Positions 8,957 to 18,237 of a DNA stretch of 64,000 nucleotides are shown here, in pieces. Below the pieces are notes generated by a model. That model had not been told where the DNA came from and searched no databases. It saw only the letters and a list, made by a program, of their open reading frames with translations. The position numbers and the translations under genes are program-made. Within the stretch, counting starts at the first letter, position 1. The number at the start of each line of letters is the position of its first letter. This stretch comes from Paenibacillus sp. FSL R5-0517. Lineage in GTDB: Bacteria > Bacillota > Bacilli > Paenibacillales > Paenibacillaceae. The stretch is from assembly GCF_037974355.1 (NCBI RefSeq), contig NZ_CP150235.1:2294001-2358000 (forward strand). Reading direction: 5' to 3'.

Positions 8957-11029
8957 ATGACATACAAATATGCACCTGTAAGTTCCAAAGCCCCGCACAT
9001 GTTGCATGGCGCAGACTATAACCCGGAGCAATGGCTCCGCTACCCTGAAGTTCTGGAAGAAGATATTCGCTTGATGAAGCTTGCCAAGTGTAACGTGATG
9101 TCCATTGGTATCTTCTCATGGGTATCCCTTGAGCCGGAAGAGGGTGTATACACGTTTGAATGGCTGGATCAGGTGTTGGATCGTTTTGCAGCAAACGGCA
9201 TCTATGCATTACTAGCTACACCAAGTGGTGCCAGACCTGCCTGGATGTCCGCCAAGTACCCGGAAGTGCTCCGCGTATCCGAGAATCGTGTCCGCAATCT
9301 GCATGGTTTCCGTCACAACCATTGTTATACTTCCCCGGTATACCGTGAGAAGGTTACTGCAATCAATACAAGACTGGCAGAACGTTATTCAGATCATCCG
9401 GCTGTCATCGGCTGGCACATCTCGAATGAGTTTGGCGGAGACTGTCATTGTGATTATTGTCAGGAAGCATTCCGTGGTTGGGTTCAGAAGAAGTATCAAA
9501 CACTTGATGAACTGAACCATTCGTGGTGGACCACATTCTGGAGCCATACGGTTACAGAATGGAGTCAGGTGGAATCTCCGGCTCCACACGGTGAGACACA
9601 GGTCCATGCAATGAATCTGGATTGGCGCCGTTTCGTTACGGATCAGACAGCTGATTTCATCATGCATGAAACGAAACCATTGAAAGCTCAGAATCCCGAT
9701 CTGCCAGTCACAACCAACCTGATGGAATTCTATGGCGGCCTGAACTATTGGAAGTTCGCTGATATTCTGGACTTCCTCTCTTGGGACAGTTATCCCACTT
9801 GGCATGATGCAGATGACGATGCGAAACAGGCGTCCCGGATCGCAATGATGCATGACATCGTTCGTTCAATCAAAGGCGGTCAGCCGTTCTTGCTGATGGA
9901 GAGTACGCCAAGTTCGACGAATTGGCAAGATGTCAGCAAGCTGAAAAAACCGGGCATGCATCTGCTCTCTTCTCTCCAGGCTGTAGCACACGGTTCCGAT
10001 AGTGTTCAGTATTTCCAGTGGAGAAAGAGCCGGGGTTCCAGCGAAAAACTTCATGGTGCGGTGGTAGACCACGTAGGAACGGAACATACACGTGTGTTCC
10101 AAGATGTCACCGACGTAGGAACGGCGCTTGAAGGCATGGAAGCCATTGTAGGAACAGCGGTTCCAGCAGAAGTTGCAATCATATTCGATTGGGAAAACCG
10201 CTGGGCTGTTAATGATTCACAGGGTCCGCGCAATATCGGTGTGAAGTATGAGCAGACCGTGGAGGAGCATTACGAAGCATTTTGGAAAAAAGGAGTCGCT
10301 GTAGACGTTATTGATATGGATGCAGACCTGTCCAAGTACAAGTTGTTGATTGCTCCAATGCTCTATCTGGTGCGTGAAGGTGTTGGCGAACGCATTGAGA
10401 AGTTTGTAGAACAAGGCGGTACGTTTGTAGCCACTTACTGGTCTGGTATTGTAAACGAAAACGATCTGTGTTTCCTGGGTGGATTCCCAGGGCCACTGCG
10501 TAAGACACTTGGCATCTGGTCCGAGGAAATTGACGGATTGCATGATCGTGATCTGAACGGAATTATCCCCGAGCAGGGTAACGAGCTTCAGCTCAATACA
10601 GCGTACGATGCGATTGAACTGTGTGATCTGATCCATCTGGAAGGCGCGAAGTCTCTGGCTACGTACCGTTCTGACTTCTATGCCGGACGCCCGGCATTGA
10701 CAGTTAACCAATTGGGCTCAGGGAAAGCGTATTATGTAGCGACACGTCTGAAAGCACCATTCTATGATGATCTCTACGCAAAACTAATCGCTGACCTGAA
10801 CATTGAGCGTGGACTTCAAACAGAACTGCCTGCCGGAACAACGGCACATACGCGTACAGATGGTACAGCAGATTATGTATTTGTACAGAACTATACACCA
10901 GATGAGAAACGGATTGAATTAGATGCACAGTCCTACACGGATCTGCTCAGTGGTGATGCTGTGGAATCCAGTCTTAGCTTGAATCCATATGACATTCGTG
11001 TCCTGCGCAGACCGGCTGCTCGGAAGTAA
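8957..11029 (+). CDS. GH42 beta-galactosidase
   Basis: Family 42 beta-galactosidase (690 aa), releasing galactose from galacto-oligosaccharides in the cytoplasm. The N-terminal barrel starts LHGADYNPEQW. The acid/base is Glu158 in HISNEFGGDCHCDYC, a segment that also carries the family's metal-site cysteines. The nucleophile is Glu315 in LLMESTPSSTNW. A trimerisation domain and a small beta domain follow. AAGGGAG lies eight bases before the ATG. It ends the galactan module and is followed by a strong terminator. The 131-base gap after the GH53 gene holds no terminator, so the two are probably co-transcribed. Confidence 0.95.
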   Translation: MTYKYAPVSSKAPHMLHGADYNPEQWLRYPEVLEEDIRLMKLAKCNVMSIGIFSWVSLEPEEGVYTFEWLDQVLDRFAANGIYALLATPSGARPAWMSAKYPEVLRVSENRVRNLHGFRHNHCYTSPVYREKVTAINTRLAERYSDHPAVIGWHISNEFGGDCHCDYCQEAFRGWVQKKYQTLDELNHSWWTTFWSHTVTEWSQVESPAPHGETQVHAMNLDWRRFVTDQTADFIMHETKPLKAQNPDLPVTTNLMEFYGGLNYWKFADILDFLSWDSYPTWHDADDDAKQASRIAMMHDIVRSIKGGQPFLLMESTPSSTNWQDVSKLKKPGMHLLSSLQAVAHGSDSVQYFQWRKSRGSSEKLHGAVVDHVGTEHTRVFQDVTDVGTALEGMEAIVGTAVPAEVAIIFDWENRWAVNDSQGPRNIGVKYEQTVEEHYEAFWKKGVAVDVIDMDADLSKYKLLIAPMLYLVREGVGERIEKFVEQGGTFVATYWSGIVNENDLCFLGGFPGPLRKTLGIWSEEIDGLHDRDLNGIIPEQGNELQLNTAYDAIELCDLIHLEGAKSLATYRSDFYAGRPALTVNQLGSGKAYYVATRLKAPFYDDLYAKLIADLNIERGLQTELPAGTTAHTRTDGTADYVFVQNYTPDEKRIELDAQSYTDLLSGDAVESSLSLNPYDIRVLRRPAARK

Positions 11030-11073
11030 TAGGTTCATCCTTACGTTATAAACGGAGTTAAGATACTAAAAAA

Positions 11074-11115
11074 GTGCCCTGAACGCCTGACATTGGTGTT
11101 TAGGGCATCTTTTTA
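11074..11115 (+). terminator. Rho-independent terminator of the galactan module
   Basis: A 14-bp stem with two G-T pairs (11074-11087 with 11095-11108), a seven-base loop and a T run at 11110-11114. Confidence 0.88.
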
Positions 11116-11232
11116 TTAAGTATTTGGCTGTTGAACCACTTTTTCTGGACAAGATAAAGGATAAACGTGTCCGCGCAGCGAAGACAAACAGGTAACTTGT
11201 AACTCAAGACTTTCAGTCTGGGAGGAATGGAA

Positions 11233-12669
11233 ATGAATCAAAGAAATCTGGATGGTAACAGCATTATTATTCGACTGGAAATGACAACAAAGGATATCAA
11301 GTTTGGCGAAGTGGCTTCGGCCATCTCGGAAGCTGGGGGAGACATCATTGCCATCGACGTGATTTCTACCAATCAGGATGTAAGCGTTCGCGACTTGACA
11401 GTCGCTGTTACAGATGCACAAGATAACAGTAAAATTATAGAAGGGGTGCGCCAGCTTAAAGGTGTGTCCATTATTAATGTATCAGATCGGACGTTCCTGC
11501 TTCATCTGGGCGGTAAGATCGAAGTAACACCAAAGACACCGATTCACAACCGGGAAGATCTGTCACGTGTGTACACTCCGGATGTGGCTCGTGTATGTTC
11601 AGCCATTTCAGAAGAGCCTGGCAAAGCCTTCTCTTTAACAATTAAACGGAATACCGTGGCCGTTATATCGGATGGCAGTGCCGTGCTTGGACTTGGTAAT
11701 ATTGGTCCTCGTGCAGCGATGCCTGTCATGGAAGGTAAAGCAATGTTATTCAAACAATTTGCAGGTGTGGATGCCTTCCCAATCTGCCTGGACACACAGG
11801 ACACCGAGGAAATCATACGTACTGTGAAAGCGATATCACCTGGCTTTGGCGGCATTAATCTGGAGGATATCTCATCACCTCGCTGTTTCGAGATTGAACG
11901 TCGTCTGAATGAAGAATTGGATATTCCGGTATTTCATGATGACCAGCATGGCACAGCAGTTGTGTTATATGCCGGTCTGATCAATGCGCTCAAACTGGTT
12001 GGCAAGTCCATTGAAGATGTGAAAATCGTGGTCTGTGGTATTGGTGCAGCAGGTGTAGCATGCAGTAACATATTATTGTCTGCGGGAGCCAGCCGGCTTA
12101 TAGGTGTCGATCGTGAGGGGGCAATTGTACGGACACAAACTTATGAGAATGAAGTCTGGAGTGATTATGCAGCTCGTACTAACCCCGAACTGGAGACTGG
12201 CTCTTTGCGTGATGTTATTCGCGGAGCCGATGTGTTCATTGGCCTGTCCCGCGGCAATCTGTTGACTCGCGAAGATGTGCAGACCATGGCAGAAGATCCA
12301 ATCGTGTTTGCAATGGCAAATCCGGTACCTGAGATTATGCCTGCCTTGGTGGAAGATATTGTAGCGGTAATGGCAACGGGACGATCCGATTATCCGAATC
12401 AGATCAACAACGTGTTATGTTTCCCGGGCATCTTCAGGGCAGTTCTGGACTGCCGAGCCACCGAAATTAATGAAGAAATGAAGCTGGCAGCCGCTCAAGC
12501 GATTGCGTCGGCCATTACGGATGAAGAGCGTACACGTTATTACATTATTCCGAGTGTGTTCAATGATAAAGTGGTCAAATCGATGCGCAGTCGCGTCATT
12601 GAAGCAGCTGTTAAGACGGGTGTAGCTCGACGTATTCCACGTGAACAGTCCCGTGAAGGCGGGGAATAA
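11233..12669 (+). CDS. NAD-type malic enzyme with N-terminal ACT domain
   Basis: Malate oxidoreductase (decarboxylating), converting malate to pyruvate and CO2 with reduction of NAD(P) (478 aa). Residues 1-75 form an ACT regulatory domain. The catalytic half has YTPDVARVCSAI and SDGSAVLGLGNIGP, and the Rossmann half has VCGIGAAGVACSNIL and FAMANPVPEI. GGAGG ends one base before ATG 11227 but lies seven bases before ATG 11233, so the second ATG is chosen. The HD-domain gene follows four bases later and is co-transcribed. An ACT fusion is common in Firmicute malic enzymes and suggests control by a small ligand. Confidence 0.93.
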   Translation: MNQRNLDGNSIIIRLEMTTKDIKFGEVASAISEAGGDIIAIDVISTNQDVSVRDLTVAVTDAQDNSKIIEGVRQLKGVSIINVSDRTFLLHLGGKIEVTPKTPIHNREDLSRVYTPDVARVCSAISEEPGKAFSLTIKRNTVAVISDGSAVLGLGNIGPRAAMPVMEGKAMLFKQFAGVDAFPICLDTQDTEEIIRTVKAISPGFGGINLEDISSPRCFEIERRLNEELDIPVFHDDQHGTAVVLYAGLINALKLVGKSIEDVKIVVCGIGAAGVACSNILLSAGASRLIGVDREGAIVRTQTYENEVWSDYAARTNPELETGSLRDVIRGADVFIGLSRGNLLTREDVQTMAEDPIVFAMANPVPEIMPALVEDIVAVMATGRSDYPNQINNVLCFPGIFRAVLDCRATEINEEMKLAAAQAIASAITDEERTRYYIIPSVFNDKVVKSMRSRVIEAAVKTGVARRIPREQSREGGE

Positions 12670-12673
12670 TAAG

Positions 12674-13345
12674 ATGTCAGAGTTAGATGAAATAACGGCA
12701 GGAGAGGCTGTTCTGCGAGCCGCCCGATCTTTTGTTCAAGGTGATTCATCCAAGCATAGTGATGGTCATGACTGGCCGCACATTGAACGAGTGACTGCAC
12801 TTGCGGTCGAACTCGCTCACCGCATGGGTGCAGATCCATTTGTCTGCGAACTGGCGGCATTATTACATGATGTACCGGATGAAAAGCTGAATGAGAGCTT
12901 GGAAGCTGGAATGGCGAAACTGAATGAATGGCTGGATACCCAGCCTCTTGACCCGGATATACGTAATAAGGTTGTGGGTATTATTAGCACCATCTCATAT
13001 GCGGGAGGCCAGCGTCCTGCGGTCAATTCGCTTGAAGCACAGGTTGTGCAGGATGCGGATCGTCTGGATGCATTGGGTGCGATTGGGATCGCACGCACTT
13101 TTGCCTTTTCAGGAGCGAGAGGACGCGAGATGTATGATCCGTCCCTTCCCCCACGGGAGCAGATGACCCGTGAGGAATATCGCAACGGGCGCAGCACAAC
13201 GATTAATCATTTTTACGAAAAGCTGTTCAAGCTCAAGGATCTGATGAATACCACTTATGGCAAGGAGCTGGCCAAGCAGCGTCATGATTATATGGTGCAG
13301 TTCGTGGACCAGTTCAAAAGAGAGTGGGCGGGCACAGACCGTTAG
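12674..13345 (+). CDS. HD-domain phosphohydrolase (YedJ-like)
   Basis: Cytoplasmic metal-dependent HD hydrolase (223 aa). The metal ligands are seen in order: GHDWPHIERV, ALLHDVPDEK and VQDADRLDALGAIGIARTF. Residues near the C-terminus (NHFYEKLFKLKDLMNT) match the YedJ-like subgroup, whose substrate is not established. The frame is open from 12641 inside the malic enzyme gene, but ATG 12674 after AAGGCGGGG fits the family start. It is co-transcribed with malic enzyme; no functional link is clear. Confidence 0.85.
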   Translation: MSELDEITAGEAVLRAARSFVQGDSSKHSDGHDWPHIERVTALAVELAHRMGADPFVCELAALLHDVPDEKLNESLEAGMAKLNEWLDTQPLDPDIRNKVVGIISTISYAGGQRPAVNSLEAQVVQDADRLDALGAIGIARTFAFSGARGREMYDPSLPPREQMTREEYRNGRSTTINHFYEKLFKLKDLMNTTYGKELAKQRHDYMVQFVDQFKREWAGTDR

Positions 13346-13642
13346 GCAGGCATCGTAAGCATGAGTATTCCTTAGAGATAATATAAACTTAGGCGAATCT
13401 TCGAAGTGGTGAAAATCCATTTTGAGGATTTGCTTCTTTTTAGGTTAATAATGTGTATTAACATACATAAATGAATCCATTTCATAGTACCTCTGACTTA
13501 TGACATGGCAACGGAAGGTCTTCCATGGTACAATAAATCGTTCTCCTGAATGTATTCAGGCAAAAAAAGAAATATGGGGTAATAATGAACATGATTATCA
13601 AATGTAAAATTTCAGGTTCGGTAAAGAGGAGGGGTCACCACC
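13346..13642. other. Intergenic region before the FUSC-type gene
   Basis: Holds a weak terminator candidate at 13413-13441: a 6-bp stem (AAATCC 13413-13418 with GGATTT 13426-13431) followed by GCTTCTTTTT. The rest has no recognisable promoter or conserved element. AGAGGAGGGG just before 13643 is the next gene's ribosome binding site. Confidence 0.4.
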
Positions 13643-14710
13643 ATGTCATTTGGTGCTCGTGTACTTAAGACGGGAATTGCGGTCACGCTTGCCTTGTACC
13701 TTAGCAGCCTGTTTTTGAACCCGCAATCTCCCGTGCCTGCCGCAATCGCAGCTATATTCGCGATGCAGCCTTCCATCTATCGCTCCTGGAAATACTTTCT
13801 GGATCAGCTGCAAACGACCACACTTGGAGCTATTGTGGCCCTGGTTGGCGGCATGGTATTGTCCAATGAGCCAATCGCTGTTGGATTAATTATTGTACTT
13901 GTCATCATGATTTGTCTTAAATTGAATATGGGTGAGACGGTTGGATTGACACTGGTCACGGTTGTATCCATTATGGAAGCTTCGGGTGACTGGCATTTTG
14001 CACTCAATCGTTTTCTGTTGACACTGGTTGGTATTGTATCGGCGTTTCTCATCAACATTACGGTATTTCCTCCGAAACCGAAGATTCAGTTCGTGAAGCA
14101 GATCCAGAGTGTGTTCAGCGGTATGTCGTTGCTTCTGAGAACCTCAATCTCGGATGAAATCAAGGAAGTTGTATTCCGGGAGGAGAAAAGCAACCTGGGC
14201 GGTTCCATTAAGTCTTTGTCTGACAAGTATAACTTGTTCGAAGAGGAACAGAAAAAGATGAAACGTTCGAAATTCAGCGAAACCCGGCAGATGGTAGTCT
14301 ACAAGCAAATGCTGCTGAGTCTGCAAAAAGGCTATGAGGTGCTGGATTCGGTTGAACGTCACTATTTCCAGGCACCACGGTCAACAGCGATGGATCAGTT
14401 TTTTGATTCTCATCTGGAACTTGTAATTAAATTCCATGAGCATGCATTGCTCAAGTTCGAGGATAAGCTGAAACCGAACGGAGAAGAGGCCGCACAGTTT
14501 GTATTGGACAATGACCGTTTCATGGAGCAGGCGATCACCCAGTTTGATATCGACAAGGAAGGCATGTTACGACTGTCGATCGTGGCTGCTGCGATTTATG
14601 ATTACGGATATCAGTTGGAACGTCTGAATCGACTTGCCGAGCATGTGCATAGCTCCAGTGAAGACAAAGAATCACAGGACAAAATTTTGAATTGGCTTAA
14701 GTGGCCTTAG
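13643..14710 (+). CDS. FUSC-family (aromatic acid exporter-like) membrane protein
   Basis: Integral membrane protein of 355 residues. The N-terminal 140 residues hold about five hydrophobic segments resembling the FUSC/ArAE transporter domain (QSPVPAAIAAIFAMQPSIYR, a loop well conserved in Bacilli). The C-terminal 200 residues are charged and helical, probably cytoplasmic. AGAGGAGGGG lies about ten bases before the ATG. The family includes exporters of aromatic acids, but the substrate here is unknown. It is a single-gene unit with its own terminator. Confidence 0.85.
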   Translation: MSFGARVLKTGIAVTLALYLSSLFLNPQSPVPAAIAAIFAMQPSIYRSWKYFLDQLQTTTLGAIVALVGGMVLSNEPIAVGLIIVLVIMICLKLNMGETVGLTLVTVVSIMEASGDWHFALNRFLLTLVGIVSAFLINITVFPPKPKIQFVKQIQSVFSGMSLLLRTSISDEIKEVVFREEKSNLGGSIKSLSDKYNLFEEEQKKMKRSKFSETRQMVVYKQMLLSLQKGYEVLDSVERHYFQAPRSTAMDQFFDSHLELVIKFHEHALLKFEDKLKPNGEEAAQFVLDNDRFMEQAITQFDIDKEGMLRLSIVAAAIYDYGYQLERLNRLAEHVHSSSEDKESQDKILNWLKWP

Positions 14711-14761
14711 ATGCGAATTGCGTACCTGCTTCATGATCATATACAATGGAATTACAACATT

Positions 14762-14789
14762 GCCCGGACAATCGTGTCCGGGTTGTTTT
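14762..14789 (+). terminator. Rho-independent terminator
   Basis: CCCGGACA (14763-14770) pairs perfectly with TGTCCGGG (14775-14782) around ATCG, followed by TTGTTTTG. Confidence 0.85.
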
Positions 14790-14843
14790 GTCGTACATAC
14801 AGCTGAATGGCATAAATGAATTTTAACGAACTGAGGGATAGAC

Positions 14844-15305
14844 ATGATTATAGAGGAATTGGACGCTGAACTAATGGAGTGGTTGAGTGGGACAAATCTG
14901 GAGAATAAACAACACGAAGCGATGCAACTGCTGACCGTATCTGAGGATCAGTGGCCGCATCAGGCGATGATTAGTATGGGGGAAGTGATTGCGATAAGTC
15001 CCCGTCAGCTTAGACTTGCTCTGTGGCAAGGTACACAGACCAGTATGAACATGAGCAAAACAGGCAAGGCTACCTTGATTGCGGTTCAAGGACAACGATT
15101 GCTGCATATTCGTATGAAAGTAGAGTTGCTGCCTGAGATTAAGGGGGCTGTTCATCCGAGAGATCGTTTTGAAGCACAGGTGCTCCAGGTACGTATGGAT
15201 CATGCGCCATATGCGGAGATCACTTCAGGAATAACTTTTCAACTAAAAGATGAACGTGGAGCAATTACACGTTGGCAAGAGACGATTGAGGAATTACAAA
15301 AGTAG
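14844..15305 (+). CDS. Pyridoxamine 5'-phosphate oxidase-fold protein
   Basis: Protein of 153 residues with a split-barrel flavin-binding fold like pyridoxamine phosphate oxidase and general stress flavin proteins. Visible family features are the MISMGEVIAISPRQLRLALW strand pair and the following SMNMSKTGKATLIAV. No complete substrate motif is seen, so it is not a true PdxH. The start after GAGGGA suits the family. It stands alone between two terminator-like gaps, and its function is unknown. Confidence 0.7.
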   Translation: MIIEELDAELMEWLSGTNLENKQHEAMQLLTVSEDQWPHQAMISMGEVIAISPRQLRLALWQGTQTSMNMSKTGKATLIAVQGQRLLHIRMKVELLPEIKGAVHPRDRFEAQVLQVRMDHAPYAEITSGITFQLKDERGAITRWQETIEELQK

Positions 15306-15549
15306 GCATAAACAGTTTGATCAGTTGAGGACCCAGTGATTGGGTAATAATGAAGATGAAAACAACAAAAAACGCCTCCGCTTGCATCGGGACGTTGTCA
15401 CTGGTACAATAAAAAATGGTTTTCAGAAAATTAGAACTAATTAACATATAATTAAAATGTTTACTTTCTAATAATTATACCATTGCCTTTTCGGGCTTGT
15501 CAAATGGGATTTTGAGGACACAATCCGGGGAAAGAGGGGCTATTAACAT

Positions 15550-17925
15550 ATGAGTACAGAGCAGCAATGGAGCGAAGAGCAGCGACGGGTCAACATGGTG
15601 ACCGATCAGATTGAACGCAAGATCACAACGTTAGAAGATGAAGTCGGTTCCTTCCGTGATGAAGTGGTTGGCATGAGAAAAGATTTCTGGGACGAAGTGA
15701 CAATGAACTTTAGCGAAGCGGACGATGTGGGGGAAACTTCAACCAGCATGCGGCAGCAGTCTCAGGTATTGTCCGATCGGGAGCGCAGTCATCTCAATAC
15801 AGCGGCGGCGTTGGATAAAATGAAACGACTGCATCATTCACCGTATTTTGGCCGGATCGATTTCAAGGAAGAGGGATACCCGAATGCGGAACGCATCTAT
15901 CTGGGGATTGCATCGTTATTAGACGAGAAAGAGGAATCCTTTCTAGTCTACGACTGGCGTGCACCGATCTCCAACCTCTATTATGACGGAGCACCGGGCC
16001 CGATCACATATCGTACACCAAGCGGGGAGATCAGCGGTGATATAGAAATGAAGCGGCAGTTTGTCATTCGGGACGGACGGATTCGTTTTATGTTTGATAC
16101 AGGCGTAACCATTGGCGATGAATTGTTGCAGGCCGTGCTCAGTCGAACTTCGGATGCACAGATGAAGAGTATTGTTGCGACCATTCAGAAGGAGCAGAAC
16201 CGGATTATCCGTAATGACCGGACACGCATGCTTATTGTGCAAGGCGCAGCCGGCAGTGGCAAAACATCCGCCGCGCTCCAGCGTGTGGCCTATCTTCTCT
16301 ATAAATATCGCGAGCATCTGCAAGCGGATCAGATGGTTCTTTTCTCACCAAACCCGATGTTCAACAGTTATGTCTCCACGGTACTGCCTGAGCTTGGGGA
16401 GGAAAACATGTTGCAAACGACCTTCCAGGAGTATCTGGAGCGCCGTTTGGGTCGTGAATATCAATTGGAAGATCCGTTTATTCAGCTCGAATATGTACTT
16501 ACGGGAACAGAAGATCCCGATTATGATGTTCGCATGTCCAGCATTCGGTTCAAATCCTCAGAATCTTTCCTGAAAGTCATTACGCGTTATAAGGAGAGCA
16601 TGCTGTCAGGTGGCATGAAATTCAAGCCGGTTCGCTTCCAGGGCCGAGCAATTGTCACGTCAGAGGCTATGGCTGAGAAATTCTACAGTTTCGAGTCATC
16701 CGTTAAGCTGGTGAGCCGACTGGAGATGTTGCGGGACTGGATGCTGAAAGAACTGTCTGCCTTTGGTAAAGGTGAACTGGATGCGCCTTGGGTCGATCAG
16801 CAGCTTGATCTGATGGAGCCGGAGGATCTGCAACGTGCATACCAACGGTTAAAGCGTAAGCAAAAAGGAAAGACCCATACGTTTAATGACTTCGAGCAAG
16901 AAAGAGAAATTCTGGCCCGTATGGTAGTCAGTGACCGACTCAAACCGTTACGGAAATGGATCAAGTCCTTGCGGTTCGTCGATATAAGACAATTATATGC
17001 ACATCTGTTCAACGATGAGGGTCAGATGGTGCGATTGCTGGGTGACGAAGCATTGCCTGCCCAATGGGATGAAATCTGTAGGATGACTTTACGCAGATTG
17101 AAGCTCCAGGAGTTGGCATATGAAGATATTACGCCATACTTGTACCTGCGTGAGCTCATGCTTGGTTTCCATATTAACTCCAATATTCGTCATGTCATTA
17201 TTGATGAAGCCCAGGATTATTCTGCGTTTCAGTTGGCATTTATGAAGAGATTGTTCCCTCGGGCGAAAATAACAGCACTCGGTGACTTCAATCAGGCCAT
17301 CTATGCCCACTCTTCAGTCCTTAGTGGAACAGGACCTTTGACTAACCTGTACGGTCCAGACAATACAGAGGTAATTGAGCTGACCAGGAGCTATCGTTCT
17401 ACCCGGGAGATCGTGGAGTTTACCCGTGGCATGGTGCCTGGTGGGGAAGAGATCATTCCATTTAACCGTAGCGGCGAGAAGCCTAAAGTTATCGTTTCTT
17501 CTGATTCCGATCGTCATATGAATGTCATCACGACAGACCTCAAGCACTTGATTGAGGAAGGGTATGAATCAGTTGCCGTAATCTGCAAGACCGCCGAAGA
17601 GAGCAGAGAGGTACATGCTGCATTGAGCAAGATACTGCCCTCAGCACCGAAGTTAATTAAGAAAACGACGCTGGCTTTTGAACAGGGTGTTCATGTCATT
17701 CCTGCGTATCTGGCCAAAGGTGTGGAATTTGATGCTGTCCTGATCTATGACGGCTCTGCGGAGCAGTATGCCCATGAGCATGAACGCAAATTGTTCTACA
17801 CGGCTTGTACGCGAGCGATGCATCTGCTGCACGTTTACTGCGTGGGCACACCGAGTCCTTTTATTACCTCGCAGTCGGAAGAATGGTATGATCTTGGCAA
17901 GGTGTCTGCTGCGCAAGTGGACTGA
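15550..17925 (+). CDS. HelD-type UvrD-like helicase (RNA polymerase recycling factor)
   Basis: Superfamily 1 ATPase of 791 residues like HelD, which binds RNA polymerase and helps release it from stalled complexes. A charged N-terminal coiled coil (1-110) precedes the ATPase. Walker A is QGAAGSGKTSAALQR near residue 230, Walker B is IIDEAQDYS near residue 550, then GDFNQAIYA, TRSYRST and a C-terminal YTACTRAM. These fit a HelD relative rather than UvrD or PcrA, which are shorter at the N-terminus and use other spacings. AAGAGGGG lies before the ATG. A single-gene unit. Confidence 0.88.
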   Translation: MSTEQQWSEEQRRVNMVTDQIERKITTLEDEVGSFRDEVVGMRKDFWDEVTMNFSEADDVGETSTSMRQQSQVLSDRERSHLNTAAALDKMKRLHHSPYFGRIDFKEEGYPNAERIYLGIASLLDEKEESFLVYDWRAPISNLYYDGAPGPITYRTPSGEISGDIEMKRQFVIRDGRIRFMFDTGVTIGDELLQAVLSRTSDAQMKSIVATIQKEQNRIIRNDRTRMLIVQGAAGSGKTSAALQRVAYLLYKYREHLQADQMVLFSPNPMFNSYVSTVLPELGEENMLQTTFQEYLERRLGREYQLEDPFIQLEYVLTGTEDPDYDVRMSSIRFKSSESFLKVITRYKESMLSGGMKFKPVRFQGRAIVTSEAMAEKFYSFESSVKLVSRLEMLRDWMLKELSAFGKGELDAPWVDQQLDLMEPEDLQRAYQRLKRKQKGKTHTFNDFEQEREILARMVVSDRLKPLRKWIKSLRFVDIRQLYAHLFNDEGQMVRLLGDEALPAQWDEICRMTLRRLKLQELAYEDITPYLYLRELMLGFHINSNIRHVIIDEAQDYSAFQLAFMKRLFPRAKITALGDFNQAIYAHSSVLSGTGPLTNLYGPDNTEVIELTRSYRSTREIVEFTRGMVPGGEEIIPFNRSGEKPKVIVSSDSDRHMNVITTDLKHLIEEGYESVAVICKTAEESREVHAALSKILPSAPKLIKKTTLAFEQGVHVIPAYLAKGVEFDAVLIYDGSAEQYAHEHERKLFYTACTRAMHLLHVYCVGTPSPFITSQSEEWYDLGKVSAAQVD

Positions 17926-17950
17926 CATATCACATTCATGTGCATGAAGA

Positions 17951-17983
17951 AGGCTTCCGTTCAGTGGAACGGGAGTCTTTCTG
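17951..17983 (+). terminator. Rho-independent terminator of the helicase gene
   Basis: A 12-bp stem with two G-T pairs (17951-17962 with 17967-17978) and a four-base loop, then TTCT. Confidence 0.65.
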
Positions 17984-18161
17984 TATATGATACATATATC
18001 GGGAAGAAGCTAACTTCACGAGGGGCGTATACATGATGAGATTCCAGCCATATAGGTGATCGTATGGAATGAAAATACCTAACGTGAATTCGTAAGGATT
18101 GGGTTCTGTGGATAAATATGACTCCATAATTTGTATTGAGGCACAATGGATGTTATTTTTC

Positions 18162-18190
18162 TTTACACATGAGGTCTGGACTCATATAAT
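18162..18190 (+). promoter_or_regulatory. SigA promoter of the adenine deaminase gene
   Basis: TTTACA (18162-18167), a 17-base spacer and TATAAT (18185-18190). The segment from the -10 box resembles the start of a purine riboswitch (CTCATATAATCG), but the GTTTCTACC core is absent, so it is called only as a promoter. Confidence 0.75.
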
Positions 18191-18237
18191 CGTAACAATA
18201 TATTTTTTTTGGATCGTTTATTAAAGGAGGCAACAAT

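Noticed and set aside
18181..18237. Purine riboswitch before adenine deaminase
   Set aside because: CTCATATAATCG resembles the start of the aptamer, but the GTTTCTACC core and closing stem are missing. TATAAT is better explained as a -10 box with TTTACA 17 bases upstream.
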